A stretch of 64,000 nucleotides of DNA from Lachnospiraceae bacterium (GCA_028696165.1 JAQVHQ010000002.1:92600-156599), one strand, 5' to 3'. Positions 43,606 through 53,723 are shown, counted from the first letter of the stretch. Notes: generated by a model from the sequence alone, not told the origin. Made by a program: numbers and translations.

Positions 43606-45785
43606 TAATATACCGGTGCGATATATAATACATAAGCCAGCATTCCCATTATAAACCAACCTGCTGTGAGAACTGTTTTTATAATACCTGCAAATTTCTC
43701 CGGCAGATACCTCAACCACTTATCATATCCGATAGTGATTAATATACCTAAGGCTGGCATAAGTGGTAATATATAACGTCCCTGGGGTTGAAAGTCTTTT
43801 ACATACGAATAATATAGAGAAATAAAAACAGTTAACCCAATTGCTGCAATTAAAGCCAGGTACCCAATCCAGCCTTTTTCTTCATATTTGGATTCTTTAC
43901 ACATAGCATCATCACACACTGATTTTTTGTATCCAAATTCCTTATCTTTAGGATTTATATCTTTAGACCATTTCCCAGTTACGCATGGATAGCAACAAAA
44001 GTTTCCCAGAACTCCCAACAAAATCACAATCCCATAAATCCAATAGGTCGCTGTACTCATCCAGATAGACATATAAGAGAACGCTCCCACAAAGCTTTTA
44101 CTTGTCTTCTCAATCCACTTCCCGTCAATAAGCATCTGCTTTAACGAATATCCCGCTTCCATATAGCTTATCCGCTGAGATGGTTTCATGCCATCCGCCG
44201 CCATCTGTTCCATCGTCGCTCTGCTGGTCCTTAATCCCAATAAATCTCCGTCATACAGCAGGTAATTGCGTACAAACCACCACCCGGTAAGCAAAGCAAC
44301 CGTAATCGCTATGATACCTGCACATTTCATGATAAACAGTGCCTTCTCTTCCCGTACCTTCTTCCTGCTAAACGAAAGTTCACCAGAATCGTTCTCACAT
44401 TTGTATTTCTGGCAGCATACAGACAACACACAATATAAAACAGCTGCCGCAATTATTCCATATGAATTATAATAAGATAAGAGACACAGCGAAACCCCTG
44501 TTCCAATCATCACCAGATTTTTAATATCCCAGTTTTTCCGTTTTCCTTCTAATACTGCCCAGAACAAAATAGTAACACTCATCATGGAAAATGCGTCACA
44601 ATTTACATAAGAGGATATAAATATAAACTGGGGTAAAAGCGCCGTCAGGCAGGTAAACAACCAGGCACTCTTCTCTGAAAATAAGAGTTTTCCTGTTTTG
44701 TAACTGAAACTCACTGCTGTCACTGCATAAATGCAGCTTGGAATTCTTGCTGCCAGATATATCAGTTTCCCCGATCCACCTAAAATAGAAATAATTTTCA
44801 TCAGGATTCCTGCCGGAATATAACTAACTGTAGGAATAAATCCATAAGAAGTTCCCCAAGTAGTCTCTATAATCTCTGGATCCGTTCCCATAGGAAGTCT
44901 TCCATGATTCATAATATATTGAGGAATCAGATAACGCATCCCTTCATCAGGTGTATGCCCAAAAGCCTGAGTTGCCGCCCAGAGTACATAGAGAAAAAAT
45001 GCTCCAGTCAAAAAACAACATACTTTTCTCTTACTATCTGCTTCGTATAAAAACAGCTGCCAGAATAAGCTAAAGCCCATTACCGACACTCCACCTAAAA
45101 TGCACAGATACATAGGCAGATGCAATTTCATTAATGTATAATTAAAGCCAGCTGCTGCCAACATTATGATCAGAAAAATCAAAATTTCCTTTTTCTTGTT
45201 TCCCTTAAACAGGCATCTTTGATTTCGCATTAATATAAATAACAGCAGATATCCCAAACTCCATCCTGCTGATATAAAAAGAGCTTTCCAATTTCCATGG
45301 GATATTTCCGGATTTACGCTGATATAGTCCACATCCAAAGCCACATTTTTTTCAACATCTATAAAATCCAACCTGATTTTTTCAACAAATTGTTCTGCAT
45401 AGACTGTATTTTCCCCATTATAAAAAAATTGAGTCTTACTATTGTCTTCATGATAATCACTTCCATTATCATAATAAACCTGCGTTTCGATGTGCGCACT
45501 GCTTATCATGTTCGCCATACAGACAGTAATACGACTTACTATGCAGTCAACCGGTACTTCTATCCAGGGGTCATCTCCTGTAATCACAATATTGCCATCT
45601 ACACTAATCTCACAGTCCTGATGCTCTAAGGATGCAAAATCATCTATCATCACAGTCTTATAATTTTCCTGATGCAGCAGATATCCAATTTCCTTTTTCC
45701 ATGTACACAAAGTAATGAAAACACCAGCCAGTGCCAGTATCATGAAAGTAATTATTTTTTTGTATGTATTTTTCTTATTTCCCAT
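43602..45785 (-). CDS. DUF2142-type polytopic membrane protein
   Basis: A 727-residue membrane protein. One N-terminal helix precedes an extracytoplasmic domain of about 140 residues, then about 11 helices. The loop FGHTPDEGMRYLIPQY is typical of DUF2142/GT39-like proteins, which may transfer sugars from polyprenyl carriers. The ATG at 45785 follows GGAGGAAG. It diverges from a GT2 glycosyltransferase gene 76 bp away, which suggests a joint role in cell-surface glycan making (inference). Confidence 0.8.
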   Translation of the reverse strand: MGNKKNTYKKIITFMILALAGVFITLCTWKKEIGYLLHQENYKTVMIDDFASLEHQDCEISVDGNIVITGDDPWIEVPVDCIVSRITVCMANMISSAHIETQVYYDNGSDYHEDNSKTQFFYNGENTVYAEQFVEKIRLDFIDVEKNVALDVDYISVNPEISHGNWKALFISAGWSLGYLLLFILMRNQRCLFKGNKKKEILIFLIIMLAAAGFNYTLMKLHLPMYLCILGGVSVMGFSLFWQLFLYEADSKRKVCCFLTGAFFLYVLWAATQAFGHTPDEGMRYLIPQYIMNHGRLPMGTDPEIIETTWGTSYGFIPTVSYIPAGILMKIISILGGSGKLIYLAARIPSCIYAVTAVSFSYKTGKLLFSEKSAWLFTCLTALLPQFIFISSYVNCDAFSMMSVTILFWAVLEGKRKNWDIKNLVMIGTGVSLCLLSYYNSYGIIAAAVLYCVLSVCCQKYKCENDSGELSFSRKKVREEKALFIMKCAGIIAITVALLTGWWFVRNYLLYDGDLLGLRTSRATMEQMAADGMKPSQRISYMEAGYSLKQMLIDGKWIEKTSKSFVGAFSYMSIWMSTATYWIYGIVILLGVLGNFCCYPCVTGKWSKDINPKDKEFGYKKSVCDDAMCKESKYEEKGWIGYLALIAAIGLTVFISLYYSYVKDFQPQGRYILPLMPALGILITIGYDKWLRYLPEKFAGIIKTVLTAGWFIMGMLAYVLYIAPVYY

Positions 45786-45861
45786 ACTTCCTCCACCATT
45801 GCACTGCATCTGTTGTCTGTGGTAAACTTATTTTAAAAATTAAATCCGTGAGGCTGCCCAT

Positions 45862-46590
45862 ATGTTAATATCAATTATCATTCCCTGTTATAATTCCGCT
45901 GCATATTTAAGACATACTGTTGATGGAATTCGAAGTGAATTTCAATTACATCCTGAATATACCTATCAGATTCTGCTTGTTAATGATTGTTCTCCGGACA
46001 ATACTTTACAGCAAATCGAGATACTTTGCAAAAACGATCCTGCAGTCTGTGGTATCCACCTTGCACAAAACAAAGGACAGTCCATAGCGAAATCTGCAGC
46101 TTTCCCGTTTATCAAGGGTGATATCGCTGTATTTATGGATGACGACGGACAACACCATCCCAGAGACATCTTCTCTTTAATCCAGTGCATCTTAGATGGG
46201 CAGGACCTTGTGTATGCCCGATTTCCATCTATGAAAGAATCGCCTTTTCGGCGCATGTGCAGTTATGTAAACCGGCAGATATCACCGCTTATATCCAGGA
46301 CACCGCCGCAAATTTCCATTACCAGTTTTTTTGCAGTCAGTTCTTATTCTATAAGTCTGCTTCGCGCTTACCGGTCACAGCACCCTTTTATTGGAGCTTA
46401 TTTATATCGTTTTACTCAGCGAATCACTTCCAGCCCCTGTGAACATCTTGCACGAAATGAAGGGCACAGCAATTATTCCCTGAGACGACTGTTACGATTA
46501 TGGACCGATAACTATAAGGCATCCCGGGAAATTATTGATGAACATTCAGAACCTCCTTATGTAATTGCCCAAACCTACAATTTAGAGTAA
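45862..46590 (+). CDS. GT2-family glycosyltransferase
   Basis: A 242-residue glycosyltransferase of the DPM/ArnC-like GT2 group. It shows SIIIPCYNSAAYL, LLVNDCSPDNTL and the metal-binding FMDDDGQHHP. The C-terminal membrane helices of ArnC-type enzymes are absent, so it would be a peripheral enzyme. It may load a polyprenyl phosphate used by the divergent DUF2142 protein. Short gap (63 bp) to the next, convergent gene with no clear terminator. Confidence 0.88.
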   Translation: MLISIIIPCYNSAAYLRHTVDGIRSEFQLHPEYTYQILLVNDCSPDNTLQQIEILCKNDPAVCGIHLAQNKGQSIAKSAAFPFIKGDIAVFMDDDGQHHPRDIFSLIQCILDGQDLVYARFPSMKESPFRRMCSYVNRQISPLISRTPPQISITSFFAVSSYSISLLRAYRSQHPFIGAYLYRFTQRITSSPCEHLARNEGHSNYSLRRLLRLWTDNYKASREIIDEHSEPPYVIAQTYNLE

Positions 46591-46653
46591 TGGCCAATTT
46601 TACATAATTGTCCAGCCTGCTTGTTCATCCCGTTTTCTATAGCAATATGGTTT

Positions 46654-47856
46654 CTATAAAATATGCTTCTCCTTAAAACTATCCACCTGATTCGTAATTA
46701 CCGGCGCAACTTTATGTGCATCTACCTGATTAATCACCGGACTGGTTGATGTTCGAAAAAGCCCTGTTCCAAAGTATTTGTCATCTACGCAGAGAATTGT
46801 TCCTGACACATAATCATTCAGCGGCTCATCATGCCATATGGTCGGATACAATTTCTGCTGCAAAAACGGCTGAAGAATCATCTCTTCCATGTCATCAGAA
46901 GCAAATATCTTCTTCCATTCCTCCTCTGAACATAGCGAACCGGCAAAAACCTTCTCACTTTTTCCAAGTCTGCAGTGTTTGAGTATATATCCATCTTTAT
47001 TATTCTTAGCATCTTCCCAGATATCCAGGTTCTTCCCTCTGATATATGTGGGAATCATATGTTCCTGTAAGAATTGCTTGTCTTCCTGATTCAGAACCTT
47101 ATCTATAAACTCATCCATATAAAACAGATGGAAAACACGTTTATCATGAAGCAGAAAAATAGTTCTAAAATCATTCTTACACTGAACATCAATCATCTTC
47201 TGAATCGTATCCATGGAAAAGCTCAGCAAATCTTTTTGATTCAATGCACTTACTACCAGAGCATTGTCCCATTTCTTCCTGCTTTTTTCCACTTGATTTG
47301 CCTCTAGTATGGTCACCTTTGCGCCCAATGCCTCATAATAAGGCGCATACAACTTAATAGAATCTGATTTATCTGCACTTTTTAATACAATCAGCTTTTT
47401 CTTATTCCCAAGATACTCTGCCGCATAGTCTAAGAAATCATTAAAGTAACTTTTGTAGTCCGTTATATGATTTTCCTTTGCAAAAACCGCTCCTGCATGT
47501 TCCATAAAGTAAGACAGGAAATACCCATTTCCGAAAAATCGCGATGTAATCTCACATACATGAAGTGTCCCGTCTTCACAGATTACATAGTCTGGCCGGA
47601 AAGTTCCTGCCATATAAGGATTTGCCTTCGCCCGTTCCAATATTTCCAGGACTTTCTCTTCATAGGGAATCACAGACAGATATTCCTCATAATGATGAAC
47701 ATAATATTCACAGCATCGATATAATAACTGCTGAACTCTATGTAATTCCTGATCCCGTTTATACGATACTATCATAGGACAATCATGCGCCCATGAGCGA
47801 TAGTAAGGGATTAAATCTGTATGTAAGGTACGAAACAGTACTTCATTTTTACTCAT
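46654..47856 (-). CDS. Possible circularly permuted ATP-grasp protein
   Basis: A 400-residue cytosolic protein, without signal or membrane segments, that I do not recognise firmly. The C-terminal half (GYILKHCRLGKSEKVFAG, MILQPFLQQK, then DDKYFGTGLFRT and SPVINQ) looks like the ATP-binding strands of a circularly permuted ATP-grasp enzyme, as in glutathionylspermidine-synthase-like proteins. The N-terminal RPDYVICEDGTLHVCEITSRF could hold metal ligands. If so it would make an amide or peptide bond. Strong AGGAGG site. A terminator separates it from the radical SAM gene upstream. Confidence 0.5.
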   Translation of the reverse strand: MSKNEVLFRTLHTDLIPYYRSWAHDCPMIVSYKRDQELHRVQQLLYRCCEYYVHHYEEYLSVIPYEEKVLEILERAKANPYMAGTFRPDYVICEDGTLHVCEITSRFFGNGYFLSYFMEHAGAVFAKENHITDYKSYFNDFLDYAAEYLGNKKKLIVLKSADKSDSIKLYAPYYEALGAKVTILEANQVEKSRKKWDNALVVSALNQKDLLSFSMDTIQKMIDVQCKNDFRTIFLLHDKRVFHLFYMDEFIDKVLNQEDKQFLQEHMIPTYIRGKNLDIWEDAKNNKDGYILKHCRLGKSEKVFAGSLCSEEEWKKIFASDDMEEMILQPFLQQKLYPTIWHDEPLNDYVSGTILCVDDKYFGTGLFRTSTSPVINQVDAHKVAPVITNQVDSFKEKHIL

Positions 47857-47982
47857 TTGTTCCTCCTGATATTTTTGCTTTATTTTCCGGATTTATGTGA
47901 ATTATATATTCTCAATCCGCTTCAATATTCATTTATAATTACATAGTAACTATCGCTGCAGAGTTCTTGTCTGCATTCAAAA

Positions 47983-48025
47983 TAAAAAGCTGTTGTAATT
48001 TGTCTGCATTACAACAGCTTTTTTT
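47983..48025 (-). terminator. Terminator after the radical SAM gene
   Basis: A 15-bp perfect stem (AAAAGCTGTTGTAAT at 47985-47999, complement at 48008-48022) with an 8-nt loop and flanking A/T runs on both sides, so it can act in both directions. Confidence 0.9.
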
Positions 48026-48043
48026 CAGCATAGAAGTAGTGAC

Positions 48044-49390
48044 TTACTTATTGTTGAATAATTGAGACTGATATCCCAGACATTGGAATCCATTCTCATT
48101 GATAATCGGAATTAGCGCGTCTTCGATATTCAACTGCTTACGAACCCAATAACAGATACTGGTAGTCATACCCAAAGTCTTTGTATAATTCATCATCTTG
48201 CAAATATTTTCAATACTAAGTGCCCGGTTTGGAGCCGTTCTTCCACGCTGTTTCTTATGATCGGCATTCGTAGGCATAATATAGTCTTCATACAGAGCTT
48301 TTTCCAATGACTTATCATAATATCCCAACCACTGACCAAGCATAGCAAGATTTTCCATACATGCAGTCAAGAATTCCGGTTTATAATTTATAATTCCTAC
48401 ACCATGAAGCATGTCAAAGAATTCCTTGATATGCTCATCTGTAAGATATGGTGTAAAGATAGGTTGTATCAATGCCGAATTAGCCAAAATCCCATTCTCC
48501 TGACATAATTTCACTGATTTCAAACGCTCTTCAATAGGTGCAGCATACGGCTCTAAGATATTTCTAAACTCGGTAGGCATAATGGATACACTGGTATTAA
48601 ACTGCATCTTATCTTTCAATTTGACAAATAAATCAAGGATAGTTTCTCCTTCATATTCATACAGCAGATGTTTTGCTCCTGCTTTGGATGCTATAAATAA
48701 TCTGGCATTAGAATCCGGATATTTTTCAAAATGGGCAATAAATTCCTTCAATATACGATGAGCAATCCCTGTCGCCAGCGTCGGTTCCTGAAGAGCCTCC
48801 GTCTTAGGTGAGAAATAGTAATAATGCTTCCAGTTTTTACCCTTGCTGATTTCCACAATCTGGTTCTCAATCTCTTTTTTCTTCTCAGGCTCATGCTCGA
48901 TTGCCTTGGCCAGATCCTGCAGCAGTTGATTTTTCTTTGCAATATCTTCTTTTGTCACTTCTGCCTGTGGTGTACCGTTCATCTCTTCCAACAGTTTGCG
49001 CACATACAGATGATAATTGGAATAAGCAACTAACTCCTGTTCATGAACTCCATCTGTAACCAGACAATACTGGCATCCCACATGACATCCCTTCACTGGA
49101 TTAATCTCAAAGGTCAGGGTAGGACATCTTCCTGTATAATTATGTATTTCTGTTTCCACTGTCTCAGGATCCAGTTCCTCCAGTCTCGCATTGGACTTTG
49201 GAATAACCGTGTTATTCTCAAGTCGCTTCATAAACACCTCAGAACCACGAATCAGGCCCTCTAATGTACTCTGGGAAGGTTCTACCGTAACACCAAGATT
49301 TTTCAAATATTCTCCATCTACAATAGCAGGTTCAAACCCTTCCATACTGTATACATTGGTGTCATGCTGATATAGTTGTTTAAATTCCAT
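48044..49390 (-). CDS. Radical SAM protein of unknown reaction
   Basis: A 448-residue protein. The 4Fe-4S motif GCHVGCQYCLV (CxxxCxxC) begins near residue 105, after LTFEINPVKG. The following region has an inserted Glu/Lys-rich helical hairpin (about 145-200). The barrel continues with FIASKAGAKHLL and SVSIMPTEF. The overall layout recalls spore-photoproduct-lyase-like radical SAM proteins, but I cannot assign a substrate. The ATG at 49390 follows AAGGAG at 6 nt. It stands alone between two terminators. Confidence 0.8.
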   Translation of the reverse strand: MEFKQLYQHDTNVYSMEGFEPAIVDGEYLKNLGVTVEPSQSTLEGLIRGSEVFMKRLENNTVIPKSNARLEELDPETVETEIHNYTGRCPTLTFEINPVKGCHVGCQYCLVTDGVHEQELVAYSNYHLYVRKLLEEMNGTPQAEVTKEDIAKKNQLLQDLAKAIEHEPEKKKEIENQIVEISKGKNWKHYYYFSPKTEALQEPTLATGIAHRILKEFIAHFEKYPDSNARLFIASKAGAKHLLYEYEGETILDLFVKLKDKMQFNTSVSIMPTEFRNILEPYAAPIEERLKSVKLCQENGILANSALIQPIFTPYLTDEHIKEFFDMLHGVGIINYKPEFLTACMENLAMLGQWLGYYDKSLEKALYEDYIMPTNADHKKQRGRTAPNRALSIENICKMMNYTKTLGMTTSICYWVRKQLNIEDALIPIINENGFQCLGYQSQLFNNK

Positions 49391-49727
49391 CTTAATCTCC
49401 TTTGCCCTCATGTATTCTTATATCTTTTCAGAAACTGTAATGATATTTTAAGTTTATCATCTTGAGAAGATACATGCAATTGGAAATGTTCCTGAAACTT
49501 CTTAATTCTCTCTTACTTGCCTCTTATGCCCTTGATTTCTGGCAAAAATGGCTTTTGACTTGACTGACTTGCTTGTGTCTGCAGGGATGATTCCGAATAT
49601 CCGCTTGACTCCTGCATAACATAGCAAAAAACCATGGCACTATATTTCGAACCATGGTTTTTACTCTTTATTAATTTGTTATACGCCTCAGTGTAGCTCT
49701 GCTATCGTTCTTCCATAAATCATATCT
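49391..49727. other. Intergenic region between the radical SAM gene and the surface-protein gene
   Basis: The 337 bp contain the leader of the radical SAM gene on the left and the surface-protein terminator on the right. A TTGACT at 49605 is not followed by a MerR-type dyad. Nothing else was recognised. Confidence 0.5.
49625..49663 (-). terminator. Terminator after the Tp47-like surface protein gene
   Basis: Arms AAAACCATGG (49628-49637) and CCATGGTTTT (49652-49661) form a 10-bp stem with T runs on both strands. It lies 65 bp past the stop codon of the surface protein. Confidence 0.85.
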
Positions 49728-52700
49728 TTATTTGCTAAGATACTTTCTGCTTCTCTTAGTTTTCCAGGTAACACCTGCTGTAAATAATGATGCTAATGCT
49801 AAACCTATCAAACTAAATAAATTTGTGTTGTCGCCTGTACTTGGTGTACTGGATGAACTAGTGGCTGAAGTCCCACTTGAACTTGATGTTCCTGTTGTTC
49901 CCGAAGTTCCGGTTGTCCCTGTCGTTCCGGTTGTCCCTGTTGTTCCGGTTGTCCCTGTCGTTCCGGTTGTCCCTGTTGTTCCGGTTGTCCCTGTTGTTCC
50001 GGTTGTCCCTCCAGTTCCATCTGTTCCAGATGTCGGATCATCTGTTGTCTGATTACCATCCCCTGAGTCATCACCTGCATTAGCAGTTAGACTCTCCATA
50101 GCAGTTTGAAGCGCAGTCACTGCTGCATCTACAGCCGACTGGCTTGCCGGTGCTGCCAATATCTCTTTCGCTGCTGTCAGAGCTCCTTGAAGCACCGTCC
50201 AACTGTCAGCTGTGTAATCTGTTTCTTTTAAACCTTCTGCTTTTTCTATTGCTGCTGTCAATGCAGTGGTATCTATCTCATCTTCCTCTGTAGGAGATGT
50301 AACAGTTGCTGTCACTGATGGATATCCGATGGATTGAACGGATAACTCATAAGCAGTCTCTGCCTCACCCGGGAATACGATAGTGGTATTCCCATGAAAA
50401 CTGGTTGATGCTTCAAAGTTTACAGAGCCATCTGCATTGAACACAGTAGTTCCCAGATTGCTTCCGCTTAACGCTTTGCCATCTACACTGACTGCTGAAA
50501 TGCTGGACAGATATGTTGCCATATCCAGGCCTTCCGGCAATACCAGTTTATTATCAATAATTGTCACGCTTCCTTCTTCGTATTCTGATGTTAGAATTAC
50601 ATTTGTTGTAACGTCCTCGTATTTCTCATCTGTGAAGGTTAATGCATACTGTCCAATTCCTGTATTCTCGGTTGCTTTAACGGTCAATACTGCATCTGCA
50701 GCATCGCCTGCTCGCAGCATGTCAAAAAGACCAGGAGTATTTTTCTCATAAGTATAGTCTGTTCCTTCAGTCAGAGTCTTTCCTCCGAAAGTTACCGAAG
50801 ATAACTGGTAGCTGCTGTCTGACGGTACTGTGAAAGTTAATGGTACCTGTACTCCATCTGTAAACTGCTGCATTTCACCAGTGATACTCTGGTTTTCTTC
50901 AAGTAAATTCTTGCACAGAAGATTTGTGTTTACAACTAAATCCGCCATATCTTTAATCAGATAAGTAATCTTCGTGATTGTCTTTCCTTGTAAGTCTGCA
51001 TGCCTTGCATAATCAATAGCATTTCCCTGTGGTACTTTAAATCCGTCTTTTACGGCAATTCCGATCTCACCGGTCTGTAGCCATAAATTATCCAAATGTT
51101 CCATACCATATTTTGCTCCGTCGGAAGTTTCAATTACTACCCCTTCCATAGTGCTGTTCTCTGGCAGATATTCTGAATCTACTGTAATCTGATAATGTCC
51201 CCAGGTAGTATTCGCTGCGATCTCAGTTACTGCATTTTCATCCGTTATGGTTTCTGTCACCATTGCGCTGAAGGTTCCGTCGCCATTTAATACTTTATAC
51301 TCTGTTGGAACGATACCTTCTTCTGCTACCGTCATGGCCCCTATGAAGTCTAAGAGCTTATTGTTGCTGGTTTTATCTTCTGCAATGGCTGTTGTTGCTG
51401 CTTCATAGAGCGATTCTGGTACTGCAATATTAACTGCTGTTAATCCCTCTATATCAACCCCTGTTTCTGTATCCTTATAATAAGTCTGTGCAAATTTTTT
51501 GGATTTTGTAGTAGTTGCACTGCTGACTGCATCATACATTCCAGCATCGCGATATCCGGCTGCATTGACTTTATCTGCTGCTTCCAAATCCATATCTGTA
51601 TCTGCCGTTACAGAGTTTAATTCTCCATAATAGAAATCTGCATATGGCATATCTACTGTTCCGTAAACATAAGTAACCGGTTCTTCCGGCGATGTCACGG
51701 TTCCTGTTACCTGTGGATATCCGATGGATTTGATTTCTAATTCATAATCAGTCTCATAATCCGGGAATACGATAGTTTTATTTCCGTGGAAACTGGTTGA
51801 TGCTTCAAAGTTTACAGTTCCATCTGCATTAAATACTGTAGTTCCCAGATTGCTTCCACTTAATGCTTTGCCATTTACGCTGATTGAAGAAACCTTTGCA
51901 AGATAATCTGCCATATCCAGGCCTTCTGGCAATACCAGCTTATTATCCACAATTGTTACGCTTCCTTCCTCATATCCTGCCGTCAGGATAATAGAGGTCT
52001 GAATGTCTTCGTAAGTATCATCCACATAAGTTAAGGTATACTGACCAATTCCGGTGTTCTCAGTTTCATTTACCGTCAGTACATTATTACTGTAAATGTA
52101 ATCAGTTCCCTCAACTAATGCTTTGCCGTCAAAATTTACAGAAGATAATTCATAAGCACTGCCCGATGGGGTATTCAGTGTCATATCAACCTGAACACCA
52201 TCCTCGAAAGCCTTGTCCTCTCCTGTGATTTCGTAACCTTCATCCAGAAGCATTTTACACTCTAAGGAGGTATTCACCACTAAGTCTGCTGCATCCTTAA
52301 TCAAATACGTAATTTTGGTAATTGTCTTGCCTTGCAAGTCTGCATGTCTTGCATAATCAATAGCATTACCCTGTGGTACTTTGAACCCATCTTTTACGGC
52401 AATTCCGATCTCACCAGTCTGTAGCCATAAATTATCCAAATGTTCCATACCATATTTAGCCCCATCTGAGGTTTCTATTACCACCCCTTCCATGCTACTG
52501 TTGGCTGGCAGATATTCTGAATCTACTGTAATCTGATAATGTCCCCAGGTAGTATTCGCTGCGATCTCAGTTACTGCATTTTCATCCGTTATGGTTTCTG
52601 TAACCATTGCTCCAAAGGTTCCGTCACCATTTAATACTTTATATTCTGTTGGAACAACACCTTCTTCTGCTACCGTCATAGCCCCGATGAAATCTAAGAG

Positions 52701-53723
52701 CTTATTGTTGCTGGTTTTATTTTCTGCAATCGCTGCAGTTGCTGCTTCGTAAAGAGCTGTTGGTACTGCAATGTTAACGGCTGCCAGACCTTCAATATCA
52801 ACACCAGCTGCCGTGTCCTCATAATAAGTCTGTGCGAATTTTTTTGATTTTGTGGTAGTTGCACTGCTGACTGCATCGTACATTCCCGCATCACGATACC
52901 CTGCTGCACTGACTTTATCTGCTGCTTCCAAATTCATATCTGCTGCTGCCGTTACAGAGTTTAATTCTCCATAATAGAAATCTGCATATGGCATATTTAC
53001 TGTTCCGTAAACATATCCATCTTTATTCTCTCCGCCTTCAGACGGTGTACTTTCTCCAGCCTTTGCCAGATTAGCTGCCGCATCTGCCAATGCAGTTTTC
53101 GCTTCATCCACCGCATCCTGACTTTCTTTTGCTGCCAATGCACTCTTTGCTGATGTCAAAGCATTCTGAAATGTACTCCAGGTTTCAGCAGTGTATTCCG
53201 CCTCCACATATGCCTCTGCTGCTTCAATTGCACGCTCCAGAGCTGAAGTATCTACAACTGGATTGTTTTCTGAATCTCCTGCTGCCTCTGCTCCCTCGAT
53301 AGCCTCTAATGCTGCTGTTTTTACAGCTTCCGAAGTGCAGGTAGCACCACTGACTGTATCCCATCCATCAACGGTATCTCTGGTTGCTGGCTGTCCCAAT
53401 AATTTAGTCTGTATTCCCTTTGATTTCGTATAAGCTTTTAAAAAATATGCACTGCTCTCCGATTCCACATAAGTATTTCCCGGAGTCAAAGTAATACTGC
53501 TAAACACTCCATTAGAAACTCCCAATTCTACAGATACATCATATTCTTCCCAGTCTTCTTCATTTACCGGGTCATTCGTTACATGTTTAGTACTGGAATA
53601 AGTTCCATCTTTTGCCACTTCTGCTCCGCTCACAGCCAATACGGATACTGGCATACTGCTTACGATCATGGCTGTTGACAATGCCATAGCCATTGTCTGT
53701 TGAATGATTTTTTGTTTTTTCAT
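49728..53723 (-). CDS. Sortase-type surface protein with FMN-binding, FIVAR and two Tp47-like modules
   Basis: 1331 residues, exported: signal peptide (1-30), then an FMN-binding domain ending in TVSGATCTSEA (125-131). A FIVAR-like helical domain (about 160-225) follows. Two modules of about 450 residues, highly alike, come next (about 238-690 and 697-1150). Each has YADFYYGEL and DAGMYDAVSSATTTKSKKF, which match the Treponema Tp47 lipoprotein (YADYWAGEL, DAGMFDAVSRATHG). Then a second FIVAR, a Gly-Thr repeat, TPSTG (1293-1297), a hydrophobic helix and KRSRK. It should be wall-anchored and probably flavinylated by the neighbouring ApbE. Its promoter region has the same GTTAG dyad as apbE. Confidence 0.85.
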   Translation of the reverse strand: MKKQKIIQQTMAMALSTAMIVSSMPVSVLAVSGAEVAKDGTYSSTKHVTNDPVNEEDWEEYDVSVELGVSNGVFSSITLTPGNTYVESESSAYFLKAYTKSKGIQTKLLGQPATRDTVDGWDTVSGATCTSEAVKTAALEAIEGAEAAGDSENNPVVDTSALERAIEAAEAYVEAEYTAETWSTFQNALTSAKSALAAKESQDAVDEAKTALADAAANLAKAGESTPSEGGENKDGYVYGTVNMPYADFYYGELNSVTAAADMNLEAADKVSAAGYRDAGMYDAVSSATTTKSKKFAQTYYEDTAAGVDIEGLAAVNIAVPTALYEAATAAIAENKTSNNKLLDFIGAMTVAEEGVVPTEYKVLNGDGTFGAMVTETITDENAVTEIAANTTWGHYQITVDSEYLPANSSMEGVVIETSDGAKYGMEHLDNLWLQTGEIGIAVKDGFKVPQGNAIDYARHADLQGKTITKITYLIKDAADLVVNTSLECKMLLDEGYEITGEDKAFEDGVQVDMTLNTPSGSAYELSSVNFDGKALVEGTDYIYSNNVLTVNETENTGIGQYTLTYVDDTYEDIQTSIILTAGYEEGSVTIVDNKLVLPEGLDMADYLAKVSSISVNGKALSGSNLGTTVFNADGTVNFEASTSFHGNKTIVFPDYETDYELEIKSIGYPQVTGTVTSPEEPVTYVYGTVDMPYADFYYGELNSVTADTDMDLEAADKVNAAGYRDAGMYDAVSSATTTKSKKFAQTYYKDTETGVDIEGLTAVNIAVPESLYEAATTAIAEDKTSNNKLLDFIGAMTVAEEGIVPTEYKVLNGDGTFSAMVTETITDENAVTEIAANTTWGHYQITVDSEYLPENSTMEGVVIETSDGAKYGMEHLDNLWLQTGEIGIAVKDGFKVPQGNAIDYARHADLQGKTITKITYLIKDMADLVVNTNLLCKNLLEENQSITGEMQQFTDGVQVPLTFTVPSDSSYQLSSVTFGGKTLTEGTDYTYEKNTPGLFDMLRAGDAADAVLTVKATENTGIGQYALTFTDEKYEDVTTNVILTSEYEEGSVTIIDNKLVLPEGLDMATYLSSISAVSVDGKALSGSNLGTTVFNADGSVNFEASTSFHGNTTIVFPGEAETAYELSVQSIGYPSVTATVTSPTEEDEIDTTALTAAIEKAEGLKETDYTADSWTVLQGALTAAKEILAAPASQSAVDAAVTALQTAMESLTANAGDDSGDGNQTTDDPTSGTDGTGGTTGTTGTTGTTGTTGTTGTTGTTGTTGTTGTTGTSGTTGTSSSSGTSATSSSSTPSTGDNTNLFSLIGLALASLFTAGVTWKTKRSRKYLSK
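49890..50030. repeat. 18-bp in-frame repeat encoding a Gly-Thr stalk
   Basis: GTTCCGGTTGTCCCTGTY units repeat in tandem. On the coding (minus) strand they give GTT-type tripeptides just before the sortase signal, a probable cell-wall-spanning stalk. The in-frame length allows copy-number change without loss of frame. Confidence 0.85.

Noticed and set aside
46654..49390. Radical SAM and ATP-grasp-like genes as one operon
   Set aside because: A strong bidirectional terminator at 47983-48025 separates them.
49605..49635. Fifth MerR-type promoter (TTGACT at 49605)
   Set aside because: The next 19 bp have no dyad and no -10 box follows at the right distance.
49732..50083. Plus-strand frames rich in Val-Pro or Leu-Ser over the Gly-Thr repeat
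   Set aside because: They are antisense shadows of the repetitive C-terminus of the surface protein.
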